Assembly (NCBI RefSeq): GCF_028748065.1
Contig: NZ_CP118166.1
Span: forward strand, 2,619,501 to 2,683,500
DNA: 64,000 nucleotides
Direction: 5' to 3'
DNA from: Hyphococcus flavus
Lineage (GTDB): Bacteria > Pseudomonadota > Alphaproteobacteria > Caulobacterales > Parvularculaceae
In this document: positions 36,814 through 45,286 of the stretch, piece after piece
Numbering within the stretch: position 1 is the stretch's first letter
Layout of the letters: every line of letters starts with the position of its first letter
The notes under the pieces: generated by a model
What the model saw: the letters and a program-made list of their open reading frames with translations, nothing else
Databases searched by the model: none
Told to the model about the DNA's origin: nothing
Made by a program: the position numbers and the translations under genes

Positions 36814-37122
36814 ATGAAAATTATGTCGGCGTTTGAAGCTCGTTATAATTTCTCCTCGATGCTTGATGCCGCGAGGCGAGAAACCGTGATAATCGAACGC
36901 TATCACCGGCCAGCGGCGTATGTTATCTCCGTCGCGCAAATTCAGGAATGCAAAAGGCTACAACGTCAGGCCATGCTGGCGGAAGCGACCGCGGTGGTGG
37001 CCAAGCTTGAGGCGGCGAATGACAGTGAAGCGGCGCGGTTGAGCGGCGAGTTGAGCAAACTCGTCAAGGACGCGGAAGCGGCTGAAAAGATTGCTTCGCA
37101 TGAGACGCGCCGTAAGCTATGA
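36814..37122 (+). CDS. Orphan Phd/YefM-like antitoxin-type protein
   Basis: This 102-aa protein has an N-terminal half that resembles Phd/YefM: AFEARYNFSSMLDAARRETVIIERYHRPAAYVISV. It is followed by a helical, alanine-rich tail (AMLAEATAVVAKLEAANDSEAARLSGELSKLV). Phd/YefM antitoxins bind their own promoter and neutralise a toxin. No RelE-, Doc- or VapC-type toxin gene is next to it, so it is an orphan or acts as a stand-alone regulator. AAGGAG at 36801-36806 gives a 7-nt spacing to the ATG. Confidence 0.68.
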   Translation: MKIMSAFEARYNFSSMLDAARRETVIIERYHRPAAYVISVAQIQECKRLQRQAMLAEATAVVAKLEAANDSEAARLSGELSKLVKDAEAAEKIASHETRRKL

Positions 37123-37192
37123 GACCGATGAAGCCTATAATGTTTTCGCAGTCTGATCGTTGGGACAATCCTGAGCCTAAGGTGCTATCTTG

Positions 37193-37945
37193 ATGCAAAA
37201 AACCGCTGCTATCCTCGCTATCGGCGATGAGCTGCTCTCCGGAAGAACCCGTGATGCGAATATGCACTATCTTGCCGGCTGGCTGACCGAGCGGGGCGTT
37301 GAACTCAAGGAAGCGCGGGTTGTGGGAGACGATAGTGACGATATCGGTGCCGCGTTGAATGCGTTGCGTGGAAAATACGACTATGTGTTTACCTCAGGCG
37401 GCATCGGACCCACTCATGACGACATCACCGTCGATGCAATCGCCGCCGCCCTTGGCGTAAGCGTAATAGAACACCCGCGCGCGGCTGCCATGATCCGGCA
37501 TTATTATTCGAAGCGCGATATTGAAGTGACCCCGGCGCGGCTGCGCATGGCGCGAACGCCCGAAGGTGCGCATCTGATAGAAAACCCAGTGTCCGGCGCG
37601 CCGGGCGTCAGAATTGAAAACATCTTCGTGATGGCGGGCGTGCCGCGTATTTTTCAGGCCATGCTGAACGCGATTGAAGGTGAAATTGAACGGGGCGCTG
37701 TCATCCATGCGCGTGCTGCGACGGCGCCAAACCTGCCTGAGTCCATGCTGGCTGATCAGCTTCGCGAGATTCAGGGCGCGCTCAAGGGCGTATCACTTGG
37801 CAGTTATCCCATCGATGGGGATGAAAAGGGCGTCACGGTGGTTGCACGATCGATGGATGAAGCAGTGGCCACTTCTGCTATCGAGGCTGTTTGCGCCGCC
37901 ATGCGCGCGCTCGGCGTGGATCCAAGATTAGAGGACCGCCGCTAA
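37193..37945 (+). CDS. CinA-type competence/damage-inducible protein, molybdopterin-binding domain
   Basis: This 250-aa protein consists of the MoaB/Mog (CinA N-terminal) domain: ILAIGDELLSGRTRDAN, VGDDSDDIGAAL, FTSGGIGPTHDDITVDAIAAALG and FVMAGVPRIFQAMLN. The C-terminal CinA amidase domain is absent, as in the short YfaY/CinA-like forms common in alphaproteobacteria. Family members act on nicotinamide-nucleotide derivatives or bind molybdopterin; which one is open here. I chose the ATG at 37193 over an adjacent TTG. Confidence 0.9.
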   Translation: MQKTAAILAIGDELLSGRTRDANMHYLAGWLTERGVELKEARVVGDDSDDIGAALNALRGKYDYVFTSGGIGPTHDDITVDAIAAALGVSVIEHPRAAAMIRHYYSKRDIEVTPARLRMARTPEGAHLIENPVSGAPGVRIENIFVMAGVPRIFQAMLNAIEGEIERGAVIHARAATAPNLPESMLADQLREIQGALKGVSLGSYPIDGDEKGVTVVARSMDEAVATSAIEAVCAAMRALGVDPRLEDRR

Positions 37946-38020
37946 TCGTGACCATGGAAAAGCTGACAATGGCGGCGCCCGTTTGCTAGAGTACGCCGAT
38001 TATGGAAAAGGATGGACTGC

Positions 38021-38986
38021 ATGATCGATCTCAAAAGTTTGATTAGGGCTGTAACTGCGGGCTTGTTGTCCGTGGCCTTGTGCAGTCAGGCCGCCGCTGC
38101 GCCGTCCGGGGGGTCAACGATCTCTGAGCCGGAAAAGAAAGAAGCTGTCGACGTGCAAGCTTCTTTCGCCGCTGGCGTGCAGGCGATCAAAGATAGCGAT
38201 TACAAGCTTGCGGAAAAAAAGCTTGGAGAAGTTCTGCGAGTATCAAGCGATCATCCGGAAGCCAATTATTACATGGGAGTCGCCAAGGTTGGCCGCGGGA
38301 AGGAAAAGTCTTCCGTTAGATATTTCAAGAAAGCGATTAAGGAACGAAGTAATTTCGTAGAAGCCTACGAACAGCTTGCTTTGGTTTTTGTCGCGCTAGA
38401 AAAACAAGATGAGGCGCAGGAACAGCTTGAGAGATTGCGCGACATCAGGACGAATTGCGACAACGAAACCTGTCAGGCTGAGCTTGTCGAGCGTGCAGAC
38501 CAGTCAATCGCGAATGTAGAAGCGGCAATGGCCGGGACGAACGAAGCGAGCATGGCGCCGCTGCCTGGCAATCGGCACGCTCTGTTCGAAGATACAAGTT
38601 CCGATACAGCGGATGTGCTGTATGGCGAAGCCGTTCGCTTGATCAACCAATCACGCTTTGCGGAAGCAATTGATGAGCTTTATGCAGCGCAGGCCATCAT
38701 CGGTCCGCATGCAGATGTTTTGAACTATCTTGGCTACGCGCATCGTAAACTGGGCGTTTTTGATAAAGCCAAATCCTATTACGCGTCGGCGTTGAAGCTT
38801 GAGCCTGATCACTTAGGCGCGAATGAATATCTCGGTGAACTTTATCTGGAACTTGGTGACGTCGATGCTGCGCGCAAGCAACTCCAAAAGCTTGAAAAGA
38901 TTTGCAGCTTTGGTTGCGCGGAGCGGGAAGATCTGGCGAGGCTTATCGCTATCAAGGAATCAACACGCACGGCGAGGGTGAAGTAA
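38021..38986 (+). CDS. Tetratricopeptide repeat protein, secreted
   Basis: This 321-aa protein has a signal peptide (MIDLKSLIRAVTAGLLSVALCSQAAAA) and two TPR blocks, residues about 40-130 (YKLAEKKLGEVLRVSSDHPEANYYMGVAKVGRG) and 200-300 (SRFAEAIDELYAAQAII, ADVLNYLGYAHRKLGVFDKAKSYYASALKLEPDHLGANEYLGELYLELGD). A CDNETC and a CSFGC could form disulfides. The ATG at 38021 has AAAGGA upstream; an in-frame ATG at 38012 is also possible. A c-type cytochrome gene begins 7 bp downstream, so the two are likely one operon. Confidence 0.83.
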   Translation: MIDLKSLIRAVTAGLLSVALCSQAAAAPSGGSTISEPEKKEAVDVQASFAAGVQAIKDSDYKLAEKKLGEVLRVSSDHPEANYYMGVAKVGRGKEKSSVRYFKKAIKERSNFVEAYEQLALVFVALEKQDEAQEQLERLRDIRTNCDNETCQAELVERADQSIANVEAAMAGTNEASMAPLPGNRHALFEDTSSDTADVLYGEAVRLINQSRFAEAIDELYAAQAIIGPHADVLNYLGYAHRKLGVFDKAKSYYASALKLEPDHLGANEYLGELYLELGDVDAARKQLQKLEKICSFGCAEREDLARLIAIKESTRTARVK

Positions 38987-38993
38987 GCGCGAA

Positions 38994-39962
38994 GTGGTCT
39001 CGATTCTGCGATTAGCTTGCTGTGCTTTATTTGCAGTGGTTTTAACTGAAGCGTCAGCCAAACAGTTAACGTCGTCACCAATCCTGACGGAATTGAGCTG
39101 GATCGCATCGGATTCTGATGGCGTTGAGTTTTTTACTAGAGAACCTGCTGAGTGTTTTAAGCGGCCGAAAAATCAAGATGATGCATATCTCGCGGAAGTG
39201 GGACGCGCCGCATTTCGCAGCCCGTTTCTGTTGGGCGGCCAGGCCGCGCGCCAGGGGCTTTCGTGCCAGTCGTGTCATATGAACGGTCACGATAATCCTT
39301 CATTTTTTATTGCCGGTCTGTCCGGCGCGCCCGGTACAGCAGATGTTACGTCGTCAGTATTCAGCAAAACTCGTGAGGATCATGAATTCAATCCGGTTCC
39401 GATTCCCGATCTGACCGGTATTGCAGACAAGCAATCATTTGGGACGCAGGCGCCGGCGCCGAGCATGCACGCATTCGTGTCCGGCGCAGTGACGGACGAG
39501 TTTCAAGGCGCGCCGCCGACAGAGACAGTTCTTAAGGGGCTCGTGGTCTATCTCGTGCATCTCGATCCCGCAGCATGTCCATCGTCGGATGTAACGCGGA
39601 CCGTGCAAACCGATATGGCGGAGGTGGAACGCAACATCGCCGCTGCGGTACAGGCGCTGGAGAGGGGCGACGCCGCTGCCGGAGACTTTCTGATTGTGAG
39701 CGCGCAGGCGGCGCTTGGACGCATCCATGAACGTTTCGCTGCGCCTTCCTTCGAGCCGCAGCGCGAGCGGTTGCAGTCGGCGTCCAGCACGTTGGGCGAT
39801 GCGCGCGCCAATGCCCGCGAGGAACCCGTCTTGGGTGCCATTATGCTCAAAAACTTTGCGCAAGACTTGCCTGGGATTGCGCAAGACCTCCATGCCCATC
39901 GACGCGCCTCGCTCTATGATGTAGGCGTTTTGCGCGCGGCGCTGGAGGCTGCGGAAGAATAG
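38994..39962 (+). CDS. Monohaem c-type cytochrome-like periplasmic protein
   Basis: This 322-aa protein has a hydrophobic N-terminal signal (ILRLACCALFAVVLTEASA) and one haem-binding motif CQSCH at residues 91-95, preceded by GRAAFRSPFLLGGQAARQGLS. This recalls the first haem region of cytochrome c peroxidase/MauG-type proteins, although only one CxxCH is present. The C-terminal half is helical (DMAEVERNIAAAVQALERGDAAAGDFLIVSAQAAL). It probably transfers electrons in the periplasm, partner unknown. The start is GTG at 38994; this choice is uncertain. It lies 15 bp before sdaA. Confidence 0.75.
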   Translation: MVSILRLACCALFAVVLTEASAKQLTSSPILTELSWIASDSDGVEFFTREPAECFKRPKNQDDAYLAEVGRAAFRSPFLLGGQAARQGLSCQSCHMNGHDNPSFFIAGLSGAPGTADVTSSVFSKTREDHEFNPVPIPDLTGIADKQSFGTQAPAPSMHAFVSGAVTDEFQGAPPTETVLKGLVVYLVHLDPAACPSSDVTRTVQTDMAEVERNIAAAVQALERGDAAAGDFLIVSAQAALGRIHERFAAPSFEPQRERLQSASSTLGDARANAREEPVLGAIMLKNFAQDLPGIAQDLHAHRRASLYDVGVLRAALEAAEE

Positions 39963-39977
39963 AAGGATAAAGCGCCA

Positions 39978-41357
39978 ATGTTGGGCGTGTTTGATATTTT
40001 CAAGATCGGCATCGGGCCGTCGTCGTCGCATACGGTTGGTCCTATGCGCATCGGGGTGCGCTTCCTTGAAGAAGCGGCTCAGGCTGGCGCGCTGGAAAAG
40101 ACCTTGCGGGTCAAGGCGGACCTTCATGGGTCGCTGGCGCTGACCGGTATTGGTCACGGTACGGATAAAGCGACGATCCTCGGTCTCATGGGATTCAAGC
40201 CCGACGAAACAGACCCGGACGAGGCTGAACGCGCCATTAAGAAAGTCAACGAAACAAAACGAATCACGCTTCATGGCGGAACGGAAATCAAGTTTGATCC
40301 AAAAAAAGATATAGACTTGCGCGGCGATATCACGCCCGATCTCCATCCCAACGAAATGCGCCTGACCCTGTTCAACGACGCAGGGGATGAGTTGTATTCC
40401 GCTGTTTATTACTCCGTTGGCGGCGGGTTCATCGCCAGCGAGAAACAGTTGAATACTCCGGCGGAAGACGACCTGATCGTTGGCGCCCGCGCGGGGCGCC
40501 ATTCGTTTGCGTCTGCGGCCGAACTCCTTTCCCTTTGCCGTGACCAGAACTGTTCCATTGCTGATGTCATCGTTGAAAACGAGGATGAACACCGCCCGCG
40601 CACTGAGACCGAAGCGATGATCGACAAGATCTGGTTCGCCATGCGTGATTGCGTCGATCGCGGCCTGAAAACTCGTGGCGAGTTGCCGGGTGGGCTGAAG
40701 GTCAAGCGCCGGGCGCCGTCGCTGTACGCGAAACTTGCGGAAGCCCCGCTGGCGAATGAGCGTGAGCAGTTGTTTGACTGGCTCAATGTCTACGCCATGG
40801 CGGTGAACGAGGAAAACGCCGCCGGCGGGCGCGTGGTGACAGCGCCTACCAATGGCGCGGCGGGGATTATTCCGTCCGTACTCAAACATTACTGTGTGGT
40901 CGACGATCAAGAAAATCTCGCTCACATTCGAACGTTCCTTCTTACCGCCGCCGGCATTGGTATTCTCTACAAGCAACGCGCTTCCATCTCCGGCGCCGAA
41001 ATGGGCTGCCAGGGCGAAGTGGGCGTCGCCTGTTCCATGGCGGCGGGCGGGCTCGCCGCTGTGTGGGGCGGTACGCCGGCGCAAGTTGAGCACGCCGCTG
41101 AAATCGGCATGGAACACAATCTCGGTCTTACCTGCGATCCCGTCGGCGGCCTTGTGCAGATCCCGTGTATCGAGCGCAACGCCATCGGCGCCGTCAAAGC
41201 GGTCAACGCGGCGCGGCTCGCCCTGCGTGCGTCGGAGGAGCACAAGGTTTCCCTCGACCAGGTGATCGAAACCATGCGCCAGACCGGCCTTGATATGTCG
41301 CGAAAGTACAAGGAAACTTCCGAAGGCGGCCTCGCGGTAAACGTAGTCGAGTGTTGA
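39978..41357 (+). CDS. sdaA: L-serine ammonia-lyase (iron-sulfur type)
   Basis: This 459-aa serine dehydratase of the single-chain Fe-S type has the N-terminal beta domain [18 protein letters not shown] near residues 12-29, [24 protein letters not shown] near 336 and [19 protein letters not shown] near 388, containing the cluster cysteines. It deaminates L-serine to pyruvate and ammonia. A 661-codon antisense frame covers this gene and its neighbour, but it is only a GC-driven shadow. A PLP lysine is not expected in this family. Confidence 0.95.
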   Translation: MLGVFDIFKIGIGPSSSHTVGPMRIGVRFLEEAAQAGALEKTLRVKADLHGSLALTGIGHGTDKATILGLMGFKPDETDPDEAERAIKKVNETKRITLHGGTEIKFDPKKDIDLRGDITPDLHPNEMRLTLFNDAGDELYSAVYYSVGGGFIASEKQLNTPAEDDLIVGARAGRHSFASAAELLSLCRDQNCSIADVIVENEDEHRPRTETEAMIDKIWFAMRDCVDRGLKTRGELPGGLKVKRRAPSLYAKLAEAPLANEREQLFDWLNVYAMAVNEENAAGGRVVTAPTNGAAGIIPSVLKHYCVVDDQENLAHIRTFLLTAAGIGILYKQRASISGAEMGCQGEVGVACSMAAGGLAAVWGGTPAQVEHAAEIGMEHNLGLTCDPVGGLVQIPCIERNAIGAVKAVNAARLALRASEEHKVSLDQVIETMRQTGLDMSRKYKETSEGGLAVNVVEC

Positions 41358-41452
41358 TCTGAAACGCCGCTGAGCTGCAACAATTGTTTCCCGTTTGCTC
41401 TTAATCGCAATCCTCGCCAAAATGTCCCGGGCGCAAAAAAGGGGAGAGGCTT

Positions 41453-42274
41453 ATGCCGTTTCGCGGGGCGCATTACGCTATTGCTGTATTCTTGGTGGTG
41501 ACTATCGCCGCCTTTTGGCCAAGCTATTTCAGTATTCTCGATACAGCGCCGCGCGCGCATCATATTCATGGCGTCACCGCGACGCTGTGGGTGCTGCTGC
41601 TGATCTGGCAGAGCTGGTCGATCCGACAGCCGAATTTCGCGCTCCATAAATGGGGTGGACGGATGAGTTTTCTCCTCGCGCCGCCTTTTGTCGCTGGCGG
41701 TTTGCTGGTCACAAAAATGACTGTCATCAAGGACTCTCCGTTTACGGAAATGTTCGCCGTCTCCCTTTCTTTTGCAGATTTCGTTTCTGTCGCCGTATTC
41801 GTGCTTTTTTATTTCCTGGCATTACGCAACCGCCACTCGGTGGAGCATCATTCGCGCTATATGCTGGCGACCATCTTTCCGCTGATACCGCCGTCGGTCG
41901 CGCGCATCTTCACCGGTTACGTGCCAGGCGTCGCCATTCGCGCGCCGGAAGACCTGCCGAATTTTGAGGTCGCGCTTAACATCAGCTTCGTCGTTGCGGC
42001 CTTGTTCACTATCGCGCTTATCATATCGGACTGGCGGCGGAAAAAACCGCTGGCTCCGTTCCTCATGGCGCTTGGCGCGCTCGTGCTGATGATTGGCGTT
42101 TATCATTCCTACGGGAACACCGCGCACTGGGAACAGACCGTTCTCGCCTATGCGCGCTTTTCTGATGCGGTGCTGATCCTCGCCGGCCTTGTCATTGGCG
42201 TCGCCGCAGGCTTCCTCGGCTGGCATTTCCCGCGCAAACCGGCCGGACCTGCACCCGCTTCCGTTGCGGCGTAA
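41453..42274 (+). CDS. Hypothetical multi-pass membrane protein
   Basis: This is a 273-aa protein with about seven to eight predicted transmembrane helices (YAIAVFLVVTIAAFWPSYF; GVTATLWVLLLIWQSW; MSFLLAPPFVAGGLLVT; FADFVSVAVFVLFYFLAL; ISFVVAALFTIALII; LGALVLMIGVY; LILAGLVIGVAAGFLGW). HxxH-type histidines (HHIHG, HHSRYM) could bind haem or a metal. I do not recognise the family with confidence. A good GGGGAGAGG site precedes the ATG. It stands alone between sdaA and a 433-bp gap. Confidence 0.75.
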   Translation: MPFRGAHYAIAVFLVVTIAAFWPSYFSILDTAPRAHHIHGVTATLWVLLLIWQSWSIRQPNFALHKWGGRMSFLLAPPFVAGGLLVTKMTVIKDSPFTEMFAVSLSFADFVSVAVFVLFYFLALRNRHSVEHHSRYMLATIFPLIPPSVARIFTGYVPGVAIRAPEDLPNFEVALNISFVVAALFTIALIISDWRRKKPLAPFLMALGALVLMIGVYHSYGNTAHWEQTVLAYARFSDAVLILAGLVIGVAAGFLGWHFPRKPAGPAPASVAA

Positions 42275-42707
42275 ACTCTCGTACGCCTGCGCCCTCTCGT
42301 CTCTTGCCTTTGGCGTCATTGCTGGCCTACAGCCGATTGTTGTACAGGTCCGCGAAAAAAAGTTGTACGGCTTTTCTTTGGCTCGCATTGCCTGCGTCAT
42401 TTCAATTGTTAGTGGCATCTGTGCCCATAGGCCGGCGCGTGACATTCAACTCTTCCTCAATTTCAAACTGCTGCGCAATATAAGGGCTGCTGGAAAGGTG
42501 AGGATGAAATTTAATAGATTAAATTTTATCCCCGCATGTTCGTTTGGGGTTACACTACCGCCCGCCGCCAGCGCTCGCTCATGCGTGTGCGGAATTTCCA
42601 CCATCTCCGCCATGTGATCGCCGTCACAGACACGCGCCCGCGTGTGATGGTTAATTCAGGGGGATCGGAGGCTTTTCGCCGCCGCGCAAAAACCAGGGGA
42701 GAGACCC
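42275..42707. other. Intergenic region of 433 bp
   Basis: No gene is convincing here; frames across it are interrupted or lack family-like sequence. It holds an AT-rich perfect inverted repeat (42507-42526: AAATTTAAT, AG, ATTAAATTT), which may be an operator or a terminator stem, and a strong ribosome site (GGGGAGAG) just before the gene at 42708. Confidence 0.5.
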
Positions 42708-43256
42708 ATGAAACGTTTTGCATACGCCGCCGCCGCGCTGATCAGCGCCGCCGCCGCTTTGCCGGCAACCGCCGCAGAAACAGGCAGGGGAGAACCGACG
42801 ACACAGCCGCCCGGAAACACCTGGCAACCGAAACCCATCTACGGTGTCGATCCGTCGAAAAACTACCGGTTGCGCGCGCAAGGGTTCTTGCTGACACCCT
42901 ATACGTTAAGCGGTCCGGCGCGCACCTACGCCCATGTTCTCGTGCTCGATGAAAACGGCAGGCCCGTGACCAACCTGACGCCTTCCTATGTTGAAGGACC
43001 CGACAGCCCGTTCCGCGTGCAATATGTCACGTCTTCCGGTTTTCGCTGCGAACCGCTCGGAAATGATGGCGGCACCCATAATGAGTCGGGCGTGACGCCC
43101 GGCCTCTATCGCATCTCTGCGCGTATCACGAGAGAAGACGGTCAAGGCCATTGCAGCCTGGGCAACGGCCACGCGATTATGTTGTATGTCAGCCTGCTCG
43201 ACGACAAGGGCAAGGCGATCGCCGCCGACACTATTCGTCTGGTTGCCTACGATTAA
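42708..43256 (+). CDS. Hypothetical secreted protein
   Basis: This is a 182-aa protein I do not recognise. A clear signal peptide (MKRFAYAAAALISAAAALPATAA) is followed by a Pro/Gln-rich linker (TTQPPGNTWQPKP). A beta-rich domain with an Ig-like feel comes next (YAHVLVLDENGRPVTNLTPSYVEG; GLYRISARITREDGQGHCSLGNGHAIMLYVSLLDDKGKAIA). Two cysteines (FRCEPLG and GHCSLGN) may pair. GGGGAGAGACCC upstream gives a strong start. Confidence 0.72.
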   Translation: MKRFAYAAAALISAAAALPATAAETGRGEPTTQPPGNTWQPKPIYGVDPSKNYRLRAQGFLLTPYTLSGPARTYAHVLVLDENGRPVTNLTPSYVEGPDSPFRVQYVTSSGFRCEPLGNDGGTHNESGVTPGLYRISARITREDGQGHCSLGNGHAIMLYVSLLDDKGKAIAADTIRLVAYD

Positions 43257-43634
43257 AGGCCGGGCATTATAGCGGGTGTGCGGTGGGGCGACGAAGGCTG
43301 AACGAAACCCGGACCGATAAGAAACGGAAGCGCTTACCGCTCTCCATATCCGGACATGCCGCGCAGTATAGGGCCTGTAGAAAAGGCGTGGATATCTATC
43401 CACCACTTTCGAAATGGCCGTATAATCGGCCGGCCCCCAACACCCCTGCGAATGGGGTTGGGCCAATTTGCTAAATTGCCGCCTAACACGCCTGCACTCG
43501 CCGTGTTCCAATGAGGTTAATAAGGGCAAAAGTCATTTGTTTTGGTTTCGCTTGATTTCAAAAGCCTTTGCAAAATGACTCATAAGCAAAAATACAGTAA
43601 AATATAAATAGAATCAGAAAAGTGCAGGGGTTTT
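43257..43634. other. Intergenic region of 378 bp with hairpins
   Basis: No gene is visible. The left part is GC-rich and contains three small stems: GTGGATA/TATCCAC (43388-43403), GGCCG/CGGCC (43416-43431) and an imperfect CCCAAC-CCC/GGGG-GTTGGG stem (about 43435-43462). From about 43540 the composition turns AT-rich and stays so through the TIGR04141 gene, so the gap probably contains the boundary of an acquired segment. Confidence 0.55.
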
Positions 43635-45257
43635 ATGGAAAAATATGCACTTCATTTGGCAAAGCCACACATAAGACGACTAACTGATTTCTTGACAGAA
43701 AAGGCTCGAGACCAAGTAATCAAAGGGCACGCGAAAATTTTGCCCAGAAGGCAGAGATTGCCATTTTCCATTCTATTGCTGGGTTGGAGGAGTTATGCGC
43801 AAGCGCCCGGTTGGGCGCGAAAGCTCGACAAAGAGTTTAGCGTGGGGGCGAGCTTAAATAGCCAATCATCCGCTGCGGTATTACTGTTTCGGGTTAAAGA
43901 CAGAGTTTTTGCCGCAACGTATGGGTACGGGCACGCCTTTATTGATAAAGCTAAACGCGAAAACGACTTCGGACTATTTGTTGCTGTAAACGCGATGAAT
44001 GACACAGACCTAAGGAATGTCGAGAAAACGAACTTAGGTTCGGCAATGAGAGATTACGCACAGTCTAGCGCCAAAGCACGCTTAGGAACCTTTCGAATTG
44101 ATGAGGCGTTAGACGTAATCCGCAAGATTGCGGGTAGTTCAAAAGACGAGAGTTTTGGTTCGATTGCAGGAACGAGTTCTCTTCAAATCACTGCAGAGGC
44201 TGATCTTATAGAATTAGATGAGCTTGCAGAAAGTTTGCTGAAACTCTTTTCGTCGAAAGCATATCAGAATACGGAATTTGCAATACTTGATCGCCTTAGG
44301 CCAATCTTAGACTACAACACAATCGGTCTTTTGGATGGCGAATGCACAAAAGCGTTAAATCAGTCAAGTTCTGATTTTGAATTGGCGATGCCTATGACAA
44401 TTGCGCAGCCGATCGGATATGTGAAGTTTGAAAGCGCGAAGATACGAGAACAATTTGCAGATGCAACACTTACTGACTACCTTAGCAATTTGAAAGACAT
44501 CCCGCCAGTTAGTTTGGAAAATCTCAAAAAACATAAAATTGCGGCATATGATCTAGGCACGGATCAAATTATCGATAGATGGTCTGTTTATTCTGCTCTA
44601 ATTGGCTCCATCACTCACAAGAATAAGAAATATGTAATTAATGAAGGTAACTGGTATAGCGTTGAAAAAGCGTTGGTGGATGCGGCTAATAACAATTTTA
44701 AGGGGTGCAAAATTCCCTTTGACGCAAAACTGCCGCTTTGGCCAAAGAAAAGCGTAGGCAAAAAGAAGAAAGCAAACACTGCGTATCTTGATGAAGGTCA
44801 GTACTTGAAAATGGCGCAGAAGAATTCGGGGTATTTGCTTTTTGATCAGGATCTAATCCCTATTCCAGGCGAAAAGGGGCCAGGAGTTGAAGTGTGTGAT
44901 CTGCTAGATGTGAAAGGGCGACGCTTCATACACGTCAAGAAAAGTTCTAGGAAATCATCGATAATTAGCCATCACATAAAACAGGCAAGCAATGCTGCGC
45001 GACTTCTTAAAACGTATGGGGAATTTTTTGAATGTTTCTTGAAGAAATGCGAGGCAAAAGGTGGTGCGAAGTTAGCGAAAGAGATTGAAGATTCTCCATG
45101 GTCAGATTGGACTGTTGAGCTTCGTATAGGAGATTTACCGAATGCAAAAGGTGACTACACAATTCCATTTTTTAGCAGAGTCTCCTTGTTAGAAGATACT
45201 CGGCTAATCCGAGGGTTAGATTTTCAGCTCAAAGTCGGGTTTATAAGACTTGCGTAG
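43635..45257 (+). CDS. TIGR04141/DUF6119 family sporadically distributed protein
   Basis: This 540-aa protein matches, from memory, the family called TIGR04141 'sporadically distributed protein'. Diagnostic segments are SSAAVLLFRVKDRVFAATYGYGHAFID near residue 82 and FGLFVAVNAMNDTDLRNVEKTNLG. The function is unestablished; homologues tend to occur in variable or defence-rich loci. Residues about 417-435 (GVEVCDLLDVKGRRFIHVKK) look like a D...hHVK core of restriction-endonuclease-like nucleases, an inference from pattern only. The gene is much more AT-rich than its neighbours, stands alone, and is probably horizontally acquired. Confidence 0.78.
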   Translation: MEKYALHLAKPHIRRLTDFLTEKARDQVIKGHAKILPRRQRLPFSILLLGWRSYAQAPGWARKLDKEFSVGASLNSQSSAAVLLFRVKDRVFAATYGYGHAFIDKAKRENDFGLFVAVNAMNDTDLRNVEKTNLGSAMRDYAQSSAKARLGTFRIDEALDVIRKIAGSSKDESFGSIAGTSSLQITAEADLIELDELAESLLKLFSSKAYQNTEFAILDRLRPILDYNTIGLLDGECTKALNQSSSDFELAMPMTIAQPIGYVKFESAKIREQFADATLTDYLSNLKDIPPVSLENLKKHKIAAYDLGTDQIIDRWSVYSALIGSITHKNKKYVINEGNWYSVEKALVDAANNNFKGCKIPFDAKLPLWPKKSVGKKKKANTAYLDEGQYLKMAQKNSGYLLFDQDLIPIPGEKGPGVEVCDLLDVKGRRFIHVKKSSRKSSIISHHIKQASNAARLLKTYGEFFECFLKKCEAKGGAKLAKEIEDSPWSDWTVELRIGDLPNAKGDYTIPFFSRVSLLEDTRLIRGLDFQLKVGFIRLA

Positions 45258-45286
45258 TGGTGAGAAAAATATGCTTTCGATTTGAC

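Noticed and set aside
36504-36836. 110-codon frame before the Phd-like gene
   Set aside because: Basic, non-family-like translation, no ribosome site, and it overlaps the start of the next gene.
39435-41420. 661-codon open frame on the minus strand across sdaA and the cytochrome gene
   Set aside because: It lies exactly opposite well-recognised genes; its translation is low-complexity Arg/His-rich and matches no family. It is a GC-bias shadow.
42189-42617. 142-codon frame overlapping the end of the membrane protein gene
   Set aside because: It starts inside the preceding gene in another frame and its translation is Ser/Cys-rich with no structure; not a credible gene.
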